From NCBI RefSeq assembly GCF_902459465.1, contig NC_047076.1, forward strand, positions 4,539,488 through 4,603,487: a DNA stretch of 64,000 nucleotides, given 5' to 3'. Under the pieces are notes generated by a model that was not told the origin of the DNA, ran no database searches, and was given only the letters and a program-made list of their open reading frames with translations. The position numbers were made by a program, and so were the translations under genes. Every line of letters starts with the position of its first letter. The first letter of the stretch is position 1. The DNA is from Asterias rubens (taxonomy: Eukaryota > Echinodermata > Asteroidea > Forcipulatida > Asteriidae). This document shows, in pieces, positions 25,536 to 38,220 of this stretch.

Positions 25536-27340
25536 CTTTGGAAAATGTAACTATTCAGTTTTGAATTAAAAACACACAAATTATTAAAGTTAAATTGTTT
25601 AGTGTTAATACATTACGCTCAATTCTACTTGGTATGAAAAGAACCAGCGTTTGGAGCTATTGCCTTCTACACTTAGCCCATCCCATAAGTGCAAATTTTC
25701 ATCACGCTTTATGATGATGTCTAGCCCCCAAATGGGTATTGGAACAATAATTGGAGACTTTCCAACGCTAGGTGGCAGCAGACATACCCGGTAAGTCTGC
25801 TGCCCTCTATCGTCCCAGAAAGTCTCCCATTGGGCTCTTGTTTCATTTCAGCCAATCTAGCACGAGGGTTACCTTTGAGAGCCCATAATCCAAGCTCCAA
25901 CACACACACACACACACTGAGAGCAAATCAAGACTGTCACAGAAAATGAACAACCGAATAGTTGATATTCGAATACTCGATAATCGAATACCCGATGGAT
26001 GCACCGTTGAAACCAAGCACGATGAGGCAAATCAGCAGCACACAGATACACCACTTTTTAGTTTCGGATTTAAATAAGAAAAAAGAACAAGAAAAACTAA
26101 CTTAAAAACCTCCTTAATTGTATTCAATATTTTTGTACACTTTGATTTTCGCCAATAAATCAAACTGCAATACAAGCATGATAAATATATTGGCCCTTAG
26201 AAAACACTAGGACATTTTTATGTACAAGAGCTGACCTACAAGGGTTGTACACACGATTAACATCGTTTTAATTAATTGGGAAACAAAATCAAAAATGAAA
26301 AGACAGTTTACAGTAGGAAAAATAGTAATATGATGCATAATTATGTCAAAAAAATGCATCTAGGTCTAGAATATCCTTTATCAGACTGCCCTATTGTGGT
26401 TCAATGTTTGTAATGCATTTATATAAAAAAAACCGCATGTTTGTTATTAATTCAACTATTTTCAGAATCACTTGTTATACGTATTTTGTCTTTGAAAGAA
26501 AAACACAAAAGAGAATTATTCAGAGCAGGAAAGGTAATGGAATTATCTTACTCACGTCATGACGTCATCAATGCATTCGTTATTCTGGTACAGCCAGATT
26601 AAAAATGGCATCGAAAACCCGAGAACGCGGTAATTTGTTTGATTCTTTTTGTATGCACCAGTATAAGTGGCAGACAAAATGATTGTCTGTTAAGTAGATG
26701 TAAAGTTTGCATCAGGGATAAAAAATATTATTTTCTCTCATGGAATCATAATAACTATACGGCTCACGAACATAAGTTGCAGACAAAATGACTTTCTGTT
26801 GACGTGGATTTCGTTTAAAACATAGCAATTAAGTAGTAACGCATCTATGACCGTGTTAAGGTTTTCAAAGCAGAAATTGTAATGAAAAACATAATAAAGA
26901 TAGATTGCATCTGACGTCATTGGCCACCATCTTTGACATGAAAAACACTGGAGAGGTGCACGCGTGTATACTCTCGGCCAATGAAAAGCTTCGACGCATG
27001 TACGATTATCAAAAATGGCGGCCAGTGCCAGCGGTTCATGGGTTATTGAGACAACCACACCTTACACTATCAGTTGAAACCAGCTTCTTTATAATTTGAT
27101 TCCCAGATTTCCTTTAAAATATTACTATACAATAAATTTTGAGTATTACTTTGAAATCACAATGAGTACGGCTCGCATAATGTAACCATCGATCGTACGC
27201 AAGGAGAAGCAACTGTTACACAAGCTAAAATAATCACTCCTGACATTCACTTTGAGCGTTATCATCCTTCCATTGATGTGATCTGAATAAAGAGCCAATG
27301 AGGCCTTCCGTTTATAACGCACTACATCATTGCTCACATT
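25536..27340. other. Gene-free tract with minor repeats
   Basis: It holds a minimal MITE (25769-25806), a (CA)n run (about 25899-25918), a short ATTCGAATA inverted cluster (about 25965-25995) and a SINE scrap (about 26703-26760). Otherwise it is AT-rich. No coding exon could be supported. Confidence 0.6.
25769..25806. mobile_element. Minimal GGTGGCAGCAGAC MITE
   Basis: TAGGTGGCAGCAGAC is followed after 11 bases by AAGTCTGCTGCC. Only the ends of the family seen at 3270 and 5256 remain. Confidence 0.75.
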
Positions 27341-28060
27341 ATTAAAGGGATACACCGGCCAAATTAGGCTATTTGGGCTACACAATAGACTAAGATATGA
27401 CTTCAACGGTCTTCCAGGAATGAAGAAGAACAGTCCTTAAAAAAAATCATCAAATTTAGCCGTTTTTGAGCATTTTAAGACAAAAACGCAGGTCGCGTGA
27501 TTGTTCTAACCAAAGAGTGGTACAAACAATCACGTGACCTTCCGGGCTAGTTTTACTTCCAGCCGTCTAAAAGTAACTTACTTAACCAAATTTAAATCTT
27601 TTTTTTTACAAAACTATTAACGAATAAATGACGAAAAAGATCATGTATTCAAATTATCGCTACAAAATGTAAACAATGGTGAAGAATCTAACGTGAGATT
27701 CGCATTCAAAGAGTCCGTGTAACGGAAGCTTGTTATTATGGCCCAACGGCGTGGAGCAATCAGAACGTAAGCCTCGGGGCATTATACCATACCGCGCATG
27801 CCGTGTCTCGTGGGGGGGGGGGGGGGGGCTGGAGGTGTAATCCCAGGCGCTATGAACTCCAAGCGTGCGGGTCTCGCCGTTAGCTTGGGAGGGGTTGGGA
27901 GCCAGACATCAAAGTACAGGTTTGTCATCGTGGATTTGTCAGTCGGTACACCTCGTGTCGATTCCGTTATTTCTTACGATCGCATAATGCTCTGTTTTGT
28001 TTTATGGCTCCTAGTTTCTTTTTGTTATGAGTTTTCAGGTAATTAAAAAATTCAAAACGT
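27341..28060. other. Tract with a long guanine run
   Basis: It begins with a dispersed-repeat-like AAAGGGATACACCGGCC and has an inverted pair around GGTCGCGTGATTGTT/AACAATCACGTGACC (27490-27540). It includes a run of 17 G at 27812-27828. No gene was recognised. Confidence 0.6.
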
Positions 28061-28099
28061 AGGAATACCGCATTTTGTTATATTGACAGTGTTTGTGTG

Positions 28100-28770
28100 A
28101 GTAGCTTAAAAAATGTTTTACAAAGAAGAAAAGATAAGGTTACGTTCTAAGCTACACAGCTACTCAGCTACGCTTACATTCCAAGTTTTGCTTACATTCC
28201 TTCAAGTTACGCTATAATAACAAATGGTACGCTTTCAATCCTAATTCAAGTTAAACGCTTACGTTCCATACGCAGCTACGTTCCATACGCAGCTACGTTT
28301 ACGTTCCAAAATACCCAGCTACGCTTAAGTTCCAAGATATGCTTACGTTCCAAAAAATATGGCTACGTTCCAAAAGATATGGTTACGTTCCAAGCTGCAC
28401 AGCTTCTCAGCTGCGCTTAATCCAAGATACAATTAGGTTCCAGTTACGCTATAATCAAAAGGTACGCTTTCAATCCCGAGTCTAGCTAGGCTTACGTTTC
28501 ATACGCAGCTACGTTTACGTTCCAAAATACCCAGCTACGCTTACGTAGCAAGATATGCTTACGTTCCAAAAAATATGGTTACGCTCCAAATAAAACGGTT
28601 ACGTTTCAAGCTACGCAGCTACTCAGCTACGCTTATCCAATCCAAGATATGTTTAGGTTCCAGTTACGTTATAATCAAAAGGTACGCTTTCAATCCAGAG
28701 TCAAGCTAGGCTTACGTTTCAAGATTTGCAGCTACGCTTACGTTTCAAAATACATTCTCACAAGGACGCT
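28100..28770. repeat. Degenerate GCTACG/TTACGTTCCAA repeat array
   Basis: Blocks such as GCTTACGTTCCAA, GCAGCTACG and ATATGGTTACGTTCC recur more than 25 times over about 650 bases. Higher-order copies are about 230 bases apart (AAAGGTACGCTTTCAATCC recurs at roughly 28450 and 28680). Confidence 0.85.
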
Positions 28771-28849
28771 TTTGAATCCCTCAAGATGCACTCCCCCCCC
28801 CCACCGAGATAAAAAATCTTTCACTGTGAACAGGGCCCATTGATCAGTT

Positions 28850-31800
28850 TCATCTGTTTAGCAGAAAATACTGCTTACAAATTTTCTTTGCTGTTTAAAA
28901 ATTTAGTCTGGCACCAGCCAAAAGTTTTCAAATTTAATTAAAATTTGGCTGGTAATCAGTTTCAGCTTTGCAATACTATTTTGTGCTAGGCAAATTTTGT
29001 GCCACTATGAAGGCATTATGAAATTGGGTCCTGGCACGTCGGGAGCACATAACGCCACGATCGCATGCCAAACTGCATCATGGCTATGCGGTAGTATGCC
29101 TAGTTAATTGGGGCCAGGAATGCTTTATTTACTTGTCCCTGTCCCATCATATTCTGGGTTAGTTTCTTTGTGTTCTTCGTGACGATCTTTGGATGTACGT
29201 CGAAGCACGAAGGTCTACCTCCATCGTCGAAGGATTTGCCTGATCCGTTTGTGCTGGTTGTATGGATAGACTGGATCCTTATGCTGCGTCATAGTAAAAC
29301 GTTGCTATAAACAAAGCACCAGTCTACTTACAACATCCTGCGACAATGTCACGAAGATTTGACAGTTGCAACGGCTGGAAACACGTATACGCTGGCCTTT
29401 TACCGCTTTGGTTTTTTTAAATCATTTTTCGTTAAATACGTGACATTTTGCGTAAACGGTGAGCCGGTGTGTCCCTTTAACACTGGCACTTGCTGTACAA
29501 GTCGAAACCCACGTTCAGTATTATTAACAGTAGAAGACTGATTCCAGTGGGAATGATAAGTAGACCCATGGCGAACTCTCTTGCTCATTAAGAGGAAGCG
29601 ATCTTGTCTTTAAAATTGCATACTACATCATCATTTTTTGTTACCAACGAGTAATCCTGTCATTTTACACCATAAGTGCTTACTGTTTCAAGCGGCTTTT
29701 AAGCCGCTTGAAAAGCCGTTTAAAAACGGCTTTTCCTCTGTCATTGTAATTATATCAGTTAAAAGTAAATGCTAAATCATTAGTATGTAATCCGTGTTGG
29801 GCATTCCCCTTTAAATGCAAAATATAACTTTTGGTTTTTAGAAGTGTTCGAAAACTTAACTATCACGTGGTTGCGTTTTTGAGATATCGCCGAAAATCCG
29901 GAGCAAATAATTATGTTCATACGCAGGAAAAATAATCCCTAATAAAACATCCGAGAAACGTAACTGACACTAAATTAATGCTTCTCGGCTGCAAAATGTC
30001 GGGCATAAAAACTGATATATTTGTGCATAACCAGATTACTTCGTAGTGATATGTTTCTCAAAATGGTCTATGCTATCAAACGCTGCTGTAGGTGTCCAAC
30101 CAATGATATGGGTAGAAAAACTAGCAATGGTAGCCATTTGAAAAATAATGTGAAAATTTACCTCCTAATAGTAAATACACTTTTTTTTTCAAAGGGCAAA
30201 ATAAATTTGATACGCGAGGGCCCTATCAGCCAAATATCTCCTTGTGAAATTCTCTGTGTGTCACATTCCATAATGATGAAATTAAAAGGCACAAGTTCTT
30301 CCCTTTTTCATCTGACGTACATGACATATTATTCATTAAAACCCTCCAGGATGAGCTTCGGATTGTAATCTTAAAAAATGTGCGCTCAACTTTAAAAGGA
30401 ATATCATTCACAGTTTTGTCCCGGAGTAGTGGATTCTTGGTACTCTCAAGAATTAGGTAACTTTAGTATTAAACACATCAAAAGAATCCCCGAGTGAATT
30501 GTCACCGCGGACGGAAATAAAAAAAGAACCGCCCGTGGAGCTTAACAGAGAAAAATCCACCCACAAACCCAGAGAATTAGTTCAACCCGTCAGTGGAGAT
30601 AGAGTCTTTGGCCTACGGGCCAGTCTTATTTCGAAGCAGCGGTGATGTCTAAAATTGCTGTAATCTGCCCTGCCTAACCATCGCATTAGTGTTCGAGTAT
30701 ACCGTCACCTGAGGGTTTTTTACCCGTTCTCTTTCACGAGCATGGAGGGAGTCATATCTCGTTGAAATGTCTTCGGATCATTATCGACTTGCTCGCTATT
30801 TTCATCTTCTTCTTGTTGGCAAGAAACCTCTGAGAATTGTCAAGATTCAGGTCTTTGAACCAGTACAGTGCACTGAGTGTCGGTGTAAGCTTGCTTTATA
30901 TCTAGTTTGTCATATAATTGATGAAGGGAACGGTAGGCTTCTTCTTCTTTTTCTTCTTGGTACTGGATTGTGATGATGTGGCCTTCTTTATACCCCTCCC
31001 CAACCACACATGTAAATCTTGATATCGTCAGGTTCCTGTACCTCATAAGCAATTTTCTCAATTTAAACACAATTTTTTTTTCCTTTTAAGTTCTAGTTGT
31101 TACCTTGATCACAATAGCAATCTAAATTTATATGGCTCTGCTTACTGTGGCATTCAGCGCTTCTGTGAATGTTAATATGTCACACGGGCCGTAAGGTATA
31201 AGCGTAGAAATCCGCAGTTAGCAGAGCCATGAAATTGGGCCTTGGTCAATAGTATAAAGTATCATCATCTCAAACTCAGACAACGTGCTCCTCCCGTCAT
31301 TCACTTCAGTGTAACCAAACCCATTCAATTCAATTCCGATTTTTAAATATAAAAGGATAAAAAACACTGAACAAAAAGACACACAGACACTGATCAAAAT
31401 CCCAGTTTGAAATGAATTGAGGTTGCAATAACAAATAAATGTGGCTCCATTTTCGCCAATAGAGTTCAGATCTATCATAAGATAGAGGTTGAACGCGGAT
31501 TTGACATTAGACTGCCGGTACTGATAACGTAAAGCCTACATATCATTTCAAGACCAAGAAACAAAATGAGTAAGATTATTTTCTAGTCGTGTCTGCGTTT
31601 TTTTTTTTTTTTTTTTTACTTTACTGCTATTCCTTTTTATTATTTTCTGCTAGGTTCAATGTTCTTTTCGAGCGGGCAATCGGTCATCCCACAAGGTGTT
31701 TTTAATCGTGACAAAGCTTCTGCTCAAGAGTGGCAAAATGTTTGCACCTTTCAGGAACTGTAACACCTTCAGCCTTATAATGAAATATAGACGAGGCCAC

Positions 31801-32070
31801 ATCATTGTTATAACAAGAAGAGACGAAATAGAGCCAGTGTTTATTACCACCTGGTCTCAAAAGCGCTAAAAACTGAAGCGGAAGAAGCTATCGAGCTGTG
31901 TATAGTAGGCGATACTTTAATTAAGCCCGATTGAGCGAGGTTTTAGACTCGTATAACGGTCTCTCGTCTTAAGAACATAAACACGGTGTTAATCAGTGGC
32001 AGCTTGGCCACCGTGTATGCGTTTCTTAATTAATGATGTTTCTTCCGGCCCATCTTCCTGTACATCACCT
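28850..32070. other. Gene-free tract
   Basis: It contains decayed GCTTA/ATGAAATTGGG repeat pieces (about 28860-29035), tandem hairpins made of AAGCGGCTTTTAAGCCGCTT and AAAGCCGTTTAAAAACGGCTTT (29687-29735), a partial GCCCAATTTCATGGC MITE (31131-31245) and a poly-T run (about 31597-31618). Nothing coding was recognised. Confidence 0.6.
31131..31245. mobile_element. Short GCCCAATTTCATGGCTCTG-family MITE
   Basis: It runs from ATGGCTCTGCTTAC to GCAGAGCCATGAAATTGGGC. The central GCGCTTAC blocks are reduced compared with 16089-16333. Confidence 0.7.
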
Positions 32071-32076
32071 TTCTTG

Positions 32077-32580
32077 TTGGCCTATATAGTTTGTTTCTTG
32101 ATTGTCGTTTTTCTATCTTGTTTGGTTATAAAGGTGTCGTCGCGGGTTGATGATTGGGCCTGTCCCGATGGGATTTCAATATCATAGTGATTTACGTAAA
32201 ACTCAACATATTTAGAAATTATTACTGTGATTAAATATGAACTTTTTGGGGGGTAAAGAAAATTTGCGCATTTTCACCGTCCCTTATTGGCCTAGTGTGT
32301 TTCTATAGTCTTTTTCTTTTTCTTGTTTGTTTATAAAGGTGTCGTTGAGGGTTAATGATGGGCCTGTCCCGGTGGAGTTCAGTATAAGTGGTTTATTTAG
32401 AACTCATCATCTTTTGAATTTATAACTGGGATGAAATAAAAATTATGATAATTTTTCCCCAAAAGTTATGGAAATGGAATTATATGGAAATAATATGCCT
32501 AAATTTGCGATCCTACTCCATCGCTTCACTTTCCTTGTTGGCCTGTTTTGTTTCATTATTGTCGATTGTATTATTGTATT
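32077..32580. repeat. Imperfect direct repeat of about 210-250 bp
   Basis: TTGGCCT followed by a T-rich stretch starts units at about 32077, 32287 and 32538. Within them TATAAAGGTGTCGT..GGGTT and GATTGGGCCTGTCCC or GATGGGCCTGTCCC recur. It amounts to about 2.2 units. Confidence 0.75.
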
Positions 32581-35547
32581 AATTCAACACATATAGAGAT
32601 TATAACTGGGTAGAATAAAATAGATCTTTCGGATATTCAATATTTTTCAAACAGGCTTCGATTACCATTGTTATTCATCCCATAGGTTTTCAAAGGACAA
32701 AATATGCGATGGTCCAATAGCCGAATATACGTATTGTGGTTCAAACTCCCTGTTTGCAACATCAAAGGCAAAAGCACACAATCAACCATGGTGACCTGCA
32801 CTATACAATTCATTATAAATAGGCAGATGTTGATTAATTTTCAAGAATAGTTCATTCTGTATCCAATCCTTTTCTTTGTCTCCAGCAATGGGGAGGCATT
32901 GTACTGGTAACAATGAGCAAGCTATTCTATTGTTCGGGTGTCATTTTATTCCACGCGCTCATTAATAATATAAAAAAAGGTAATATTTCTCCACGATTGT
33001 TTTGACAAGAGATACTGCTTGAGCAATACGAGTACATCAGCATAAAGGGTCTGTGTATACGTTTGGTAATGACACTGAACATTTATGCCAATTCCATATT
33101 TTTATTTTATTTTATTTTATGCAATTCGCCAGACACACAAGACCTGAAGGCCACTTCAAGGTGTTGGCTACAATTATTTTTCCAGAGGCCGTTGCCACCT
33201 ACTCCTAGGGCTGAAACAGGGTTACACCCTTTACAGTCCATATGCATGGATGTAGGCTTGGGTATCATCAATCCGAATCCTGGCTGGTAGAGCAGAAAGC
33301 ACTACCTCCCGAATTTTGTTATGATCAAAAGGTCGTTAAATGAAAAATGTAAATAAATTTGAAAAATGATCATTTTGACTTAAACAATTAATGTATTTTT
33401 TTGCAAAAATTTTACTTTGAAGACCACTCTTGATCAATAAACCCCAATTATAATAGGATTGACTGCTTTAAGTTGTAGCTGGCAGATTTCATCCGATCTC
33501 TCGCTAACATTAATAAAATCAGTGAGCTTTGCTGACTGTGTCCCACTGTGTCCCACTGGTATCATGTCTCACTGGTACCATTAACACTGCCCGGAGTTGC
33601 AACAAGTACATGTATTTATAACCATAAAAAACCTATCGGCCCACGCAATACCCGAAGCCCCAATTTTGTCGAAATGCTTGAAGCTTTAACAGCGACGTTG
33701 CAAACAATATCATACTCTACTCTCGCGTGTACTCGGCCCGTTTACTCCTGGGTGGAGAGAAGCAATTATTGTAAGTGTCTCTTGTTGAAGGACACACAGA
33801 CCATGTCTACTTATGGATCTCTGTTAGTACCCCTAATCCGATTTAAAGTGCTTAGGGCAACAAAGTTTGCGCGCATTAAGAGGTTATTGCAGGACGTGGA
33901 GTTTTCCGTTGAGACTTTAAAGAGCATCTGTAGCTGCAGTTGCTTACATTTTGCAGTGGAACTGTTTTCTGCATGAACTCAGAACCAGGCCTCGTTGGGA
34001 TTAAACCACTAGTTGAAAACCTCCTCACCACACATTGATTCCCTTATTATAAACTACGTTTAACCCAAAGTATTTGACGAAACCGATTCGCGTGCAGGAC
34101 AAAATTTGTTGGTACCAACCTAGCAGGGGCGGATCCAGGACTTGGGGTGGGGAGGCGTGATTTATACATGGCGACTCTATCAGGGGTGACTTTGTAAGGT
34201 GCTGACTTTGTAAAGGGGTGACTTTGTAAAGGGGTGACTTATAAGGGGAGGACTTAGCAAAGTCGCATCCTCACAAAGTCGCTCACAGAGTTCGATAACG
34301 CACAAGAAACTATAGCGTAATCGCCACCCTTGTGTTCTTAAACAATGCACTTTATCATAATTGTTGTTCTCAAACTAGGAGTACAAGTGTACACCGGAGA
34401 GAGCTTATAATGAGTAACCTGCTATAGATTGGCATCCTAATCATGGACAATTTCAAATTTCTCAGTCTTATTTTGATAAGGAAACCAAATCAACACTGGC
34501 CAAATGAGCATCATAATTGGGTTGGGACAGACTTTACTCTGTAAAGGCACAAGTAATTTATTTTTAGTCTTTTGTCTTGCCATGGAAAATTATTTCCTGC
34601 ATTGTCTGACCGTAGAGCAAAGATGAACGAACCAACCTCAGCCCAAACGAATTAGCATCGATCCGAGCTAATTATTAACAAAAGGCAAAACAACACTGCC
34701 AGCTAACGAGTTGCACTATTGATGGCCATTACGACTACATTGGACACAATGAACGAGGTTATTATAAAGGCTGGTGCATTAATAATGTGACTTCATTACC
34801 ATTTGAAGCATAATATGCGTTTATTTTGCCTTCACGAAGGTGAAGTAACGAGCCGTGCGATCAAAGGGTTATAATGAGCGCGCACCTCTTAAAAATAATA
34901 TTTCAATTTATAAAATCTTTTTAAGTCTGCGTCCATAACGGTTTCAAATTGTACTTCATCGAAAATTTAATCGTTGCATTCATAATCTCGCAATGTTTAA
35001 TAATCTTCATTTTTGGTGAGGAGTGCAACTTTAATTTAAATTAAAATGTGTATGCGATAAATTCAGACGAGTGAATCTTTCGCCTGTTCAACCCCTGATA
35101 TGATGTCTGTGCATATTTATCTGCCAATCTTTTACCACCACTGTAACTCTTTATCTTGGTGTCATCGCAGGTTGTCGTGTCCCCTTTTTGACCGGCAGCA
35201 CTCATTAAATACTTGGAACTTAGATAAAAGGGGTCTGACTACGACTGCCCATTCAGGGCCGAGGGGCATCTTCGAAACCAAGGTTTGAGCTTCGCCTCCG
35301 GCTTTTCTGAGAACCTATGTGTGAAAATACGCGCTTTTGATACAGGATTTCAAACAGGCGGATGGTTTTCAACAAGTCAGAGCACAAAGCCACAAATGTT
35401 TCGAAAAGGCTCTAGGCGCGATTTCACAAAGCACCAAGTTTCATTGAGGGTTTAGTTTGCAATATAACCATGGTGATTTGTATTGTGACACCCCAGTTTG
35501 CTAGGCAATATTAAGATTGATACATAATTAAGATCAAATTGAGGGAT
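32581..35547. other. Gene-free tract
   Basis: It is AT-rich with one short tandem GGGGTGACTTTGTAAA (about 34190-34265). A 142-codon open frame at 33548-33976 has no recognisable domain, and its flanks lack promoter-like or splice-like context, so it is not annotated as a gene. Confidence 0.55.
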
Positions 35548-36264
35548 CCATTTTGAACACGAGTGAAAACAAAATGGATACAAGGTAGGCTTACAGTCCA
35601 TTCCAATAATGCCATTTTGGGAGTAGGTGGACACAATACTAAAGCAAAACAAATTTGAATGATTGAATGAATCAATGAATGAATAAAGAAAAAAAACCTA
35701 ATGTTTATGAACTCTGAAATCGAGTTCGGTGCTGATTATTTTTACCTCGACTGACACGATGTAAATTATAAAATTTTTTGTTAATTATTGGTATTATTTA
35801 ATCCATTTTGAACACGAATGAAAACAAAATGGATACAATGTAGGCCCACAGTCCCTTCCAAAAAAGCCATTTTGAGAGTAGGTGGAAACAATACTAAAGC
35901 AAAACAAATTTGAATGATTGAATGAATCAATGAATGAATAAAGAAAAAAAACCTAATGTTTATGAACTCTGAAATCGAGTTCGGCGCTGATTATTTTTAC
36001 CTCGACTGACACGATGTAAAATATTAAAAATTTTGTTAATTATTAGTATTATTTAATCCATTTTGAACACGAATGAAAACAAAATGGATACAATGTAGGC
36101 CCACAGTCCCTTCCAAAAAAGCCATTTTGAGAGTAGGTGGAAACAATACTAAAGCAAAACAAATTTGAATGATTGAATGAATGAAGAACAAAACCGAATG
36201 TTTATGAACTCTGAAACCGAGTTCGGCGCCGATTATTTTTACCTCTACTGACACGATGTAAATT
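35548..36264. repeat. Three tandem copies of a 255-bp unit
   Basis: Units start CCATTTTGAACACGA at 35548, 35803 and 36058, exactly 255 bases apart. Copies 2 and 3 are closer to each other than to copy 1, and copy 3 lacks part of the GAATGAAT stretch. They are non-coding. Confidence 0.92.
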
Positions 36265-36384
36265 ATCCCCGTTGAGATGTCGACAGCATCATTGCATCTG
36301 ACAACCTCCCTCGGATGAACGTCACTCAGAGTTTGATGCTAGATGTGGCTCGGATCAGATGACACCTTTAAAGGGGAGGTATAC

Positions 36385-36790
36385 GTTAATAATAATCTGT
36401 TCTTATATAACGCTTTATCACAACCCTATAGGGCATATCAAAGCGCTCAGCATTATTTCATTCAAGATGTGGATCTCTGTTTTGAAGTGTGAGACCTATT
36501 CCTTAACAGCACCATGGTTTACAAGGAGCTGTGGAGCTCTGTTTTGAAGTGTGAGACCTTTTCCTTAACAGCACCATGGTTTACAAGGAGCTGTGGCACA
36601 ATATGCAGCCAATCAAACCAAGAACACCGGGACGAGCCCCCCTTTTTTTTATAAGTGCACTGGGTTCTTGTTTTAAACAACACACGGGACCTACAGCTTT
36701 ACGTTCCATACGAAGGACATAGCAATAACGGTTAAGTGTCAGCACACAGGCCTGCTGACCTATTGGCCAGTCACCCTCCCCCTCATTCTC
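36385..36790 (-). mobile_element. SINE copy with internal 62-bp duplication
   Basis: On the minus strand it shares CGGTTATTGCTATG..GTCCCGTGTGTTG with the SINE at 18755-19004. It ends with GAGCGCTTTGATATGCCC and TTATATAAGAACAGATTATT, as many marine-invertebrate SINEs do. CTCTGTTTTGAAGTGTGAGA starts at 36475 and again at 36537, a tandem duplication. Confidence 0.7.
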
Positions 36791-37229
36791 GCTTCTGTAT
36801 TTAGAAATCACAACCACCTTTTGTTGAGATTTTTCTTCTTCAGTTGAATAACCTTCTACCGTGTTTAGCGCACACAAGTATAGTCCTCGAGACCTAATGA
36901 CCAATTATGAGGTTATTTAATATAATGGACAATTTTCAGTGGTATAACATTACATTATTAGCAGCACCCATTGAGTCTGGCACCTCGCATTTTTGATGAG
37001 GTTTTTCAATCTGCCGTAAGGTAACAACACATTTCAGTACTTCCATTAGTTTACAATAGAGCCATTGTGTGTGTAACAGACTGTGGTTAAGACCAGTGTG
37101 TTAACGGTCTTGTAGTCAGCGCTAAGGCCAACTTGATAAGAACTAAATGTGGTGGGACTAAAGACATTTGGCCCAATACAAAATACAATGAACAATATTG
37201 AACAATTCAACGGTGTACAATGACTTATG

Positions 37230-37440
37230 TTGGAATGCCAATTCCAACATTTATCCAGGCTTCTCGTAGGGCATAGGGACTTGTATTGGTCCCCGAGCTA
37301 TAAAAAATCAATACATTGGTGACGTATGTTGAATCCCCGTCCTAAATATAACAATAGGATTTGTATTAGGGCCTACATTATAAAATCAACGTGTAGGGAC
37401 TTAGATTTGGGCCCCAAGCTAAAATGACTCAGGCCCTTGG
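37230..37440. repeat. Degenerate border of the 41-bp array
   Basis: Loose relatives of the unit (GGGACTTGTATTGG.CCC, GGGACTTAGATTTGGGCCC) occur upstream of the regular array. Confidence 0.6.
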
Positions 37441-38220
37441 TCATTGTTGCAATTAAGACCCGGGGACTTATGTTGGGTACCTGTGAGAAAGACCAATGTG
37501 TTGGGGACTTATGTTGAGTGCCTGCAATAAAGACAAATGGGTTGGGGACTTGTGTTGTGTGCCTGCAATAAAGACCAATGGTTTTGGGACTTATGCTGTG
37601 TGCCTGCAATAAAGACCAATGGGTTTAGGACTTATGTTGTGTGCCTGCAATAAAGACCAATGGGTTTGGGACTTATGTTGTGTGCCTGCAATAAAGACCA
37701 ATGGGTTTGGGACTTATGTTGTGTGCCTGCAATAAAGACCAATGGGTTTGGGACTTATGTTGTGTGCCTGCAATAAAGACCAATGTGTTGGGAACTTATG
37801 TTGTGTGCCTGCAATAAAGACCAATGGGTTTGGGACTTATGTTGTGTGCCTGCAATAAAGACCAATGGGTTGGGGACTTATGTTGTGTGCCTGCAATAAA
37901 GACCAATGGGTTTGGGACTTATGGTGTGTGCCTGCAATAAAGACCAATGGGTTTGGGACTTATGTTGTGTGCCTGCAATAAAGACCAATGGGTTTGGGAC
38001 TTATGTTGTGTGCCTGCAATAAAGACCAATGGGTTTGGGACTTATGTTGTGTGCCTGCAATAAAGACCAATGGGTTTGGGACTTATGTTGTGTGCCTGCA
38101 ATAAAGACCAATGGGTTTGGGACTTATGTTGTGTGCCTGCAATAAAGACCAATGGGTTTGGGACTTATGTTGTGTGCCTGCAATAAAGACCAATGTGTTG
38201 GTAACCTATGTTGGGTGCCA
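37440..38220. repeat. 41-bp minisatellite, about 19 units
   Basis: The unit contains GTGTGCCTGCAATAAAGACC followed by AATGGGTTTGGGACTTATGTT. Most units are nearly identical, with divergent first and last copies. Each carries AATAAA on the plus strand. The unit length is not a multiple of three, so no protein repeat is implied. Confidence 0.95.

Noticed and set aside
33548..33976. 142-codon plus-strand open frame
   Set aside because: No recognisable domain, membrane or signal segment pattern, nor splice or promoter context. It lies in a gene-free repeat-bearing tract.
37440..38220. CRISPR-like array
   Set aside because: The 41-bp units are continuous with no unique spacers, and the genome is clearly eukaryotic. 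It is a minisatellite.
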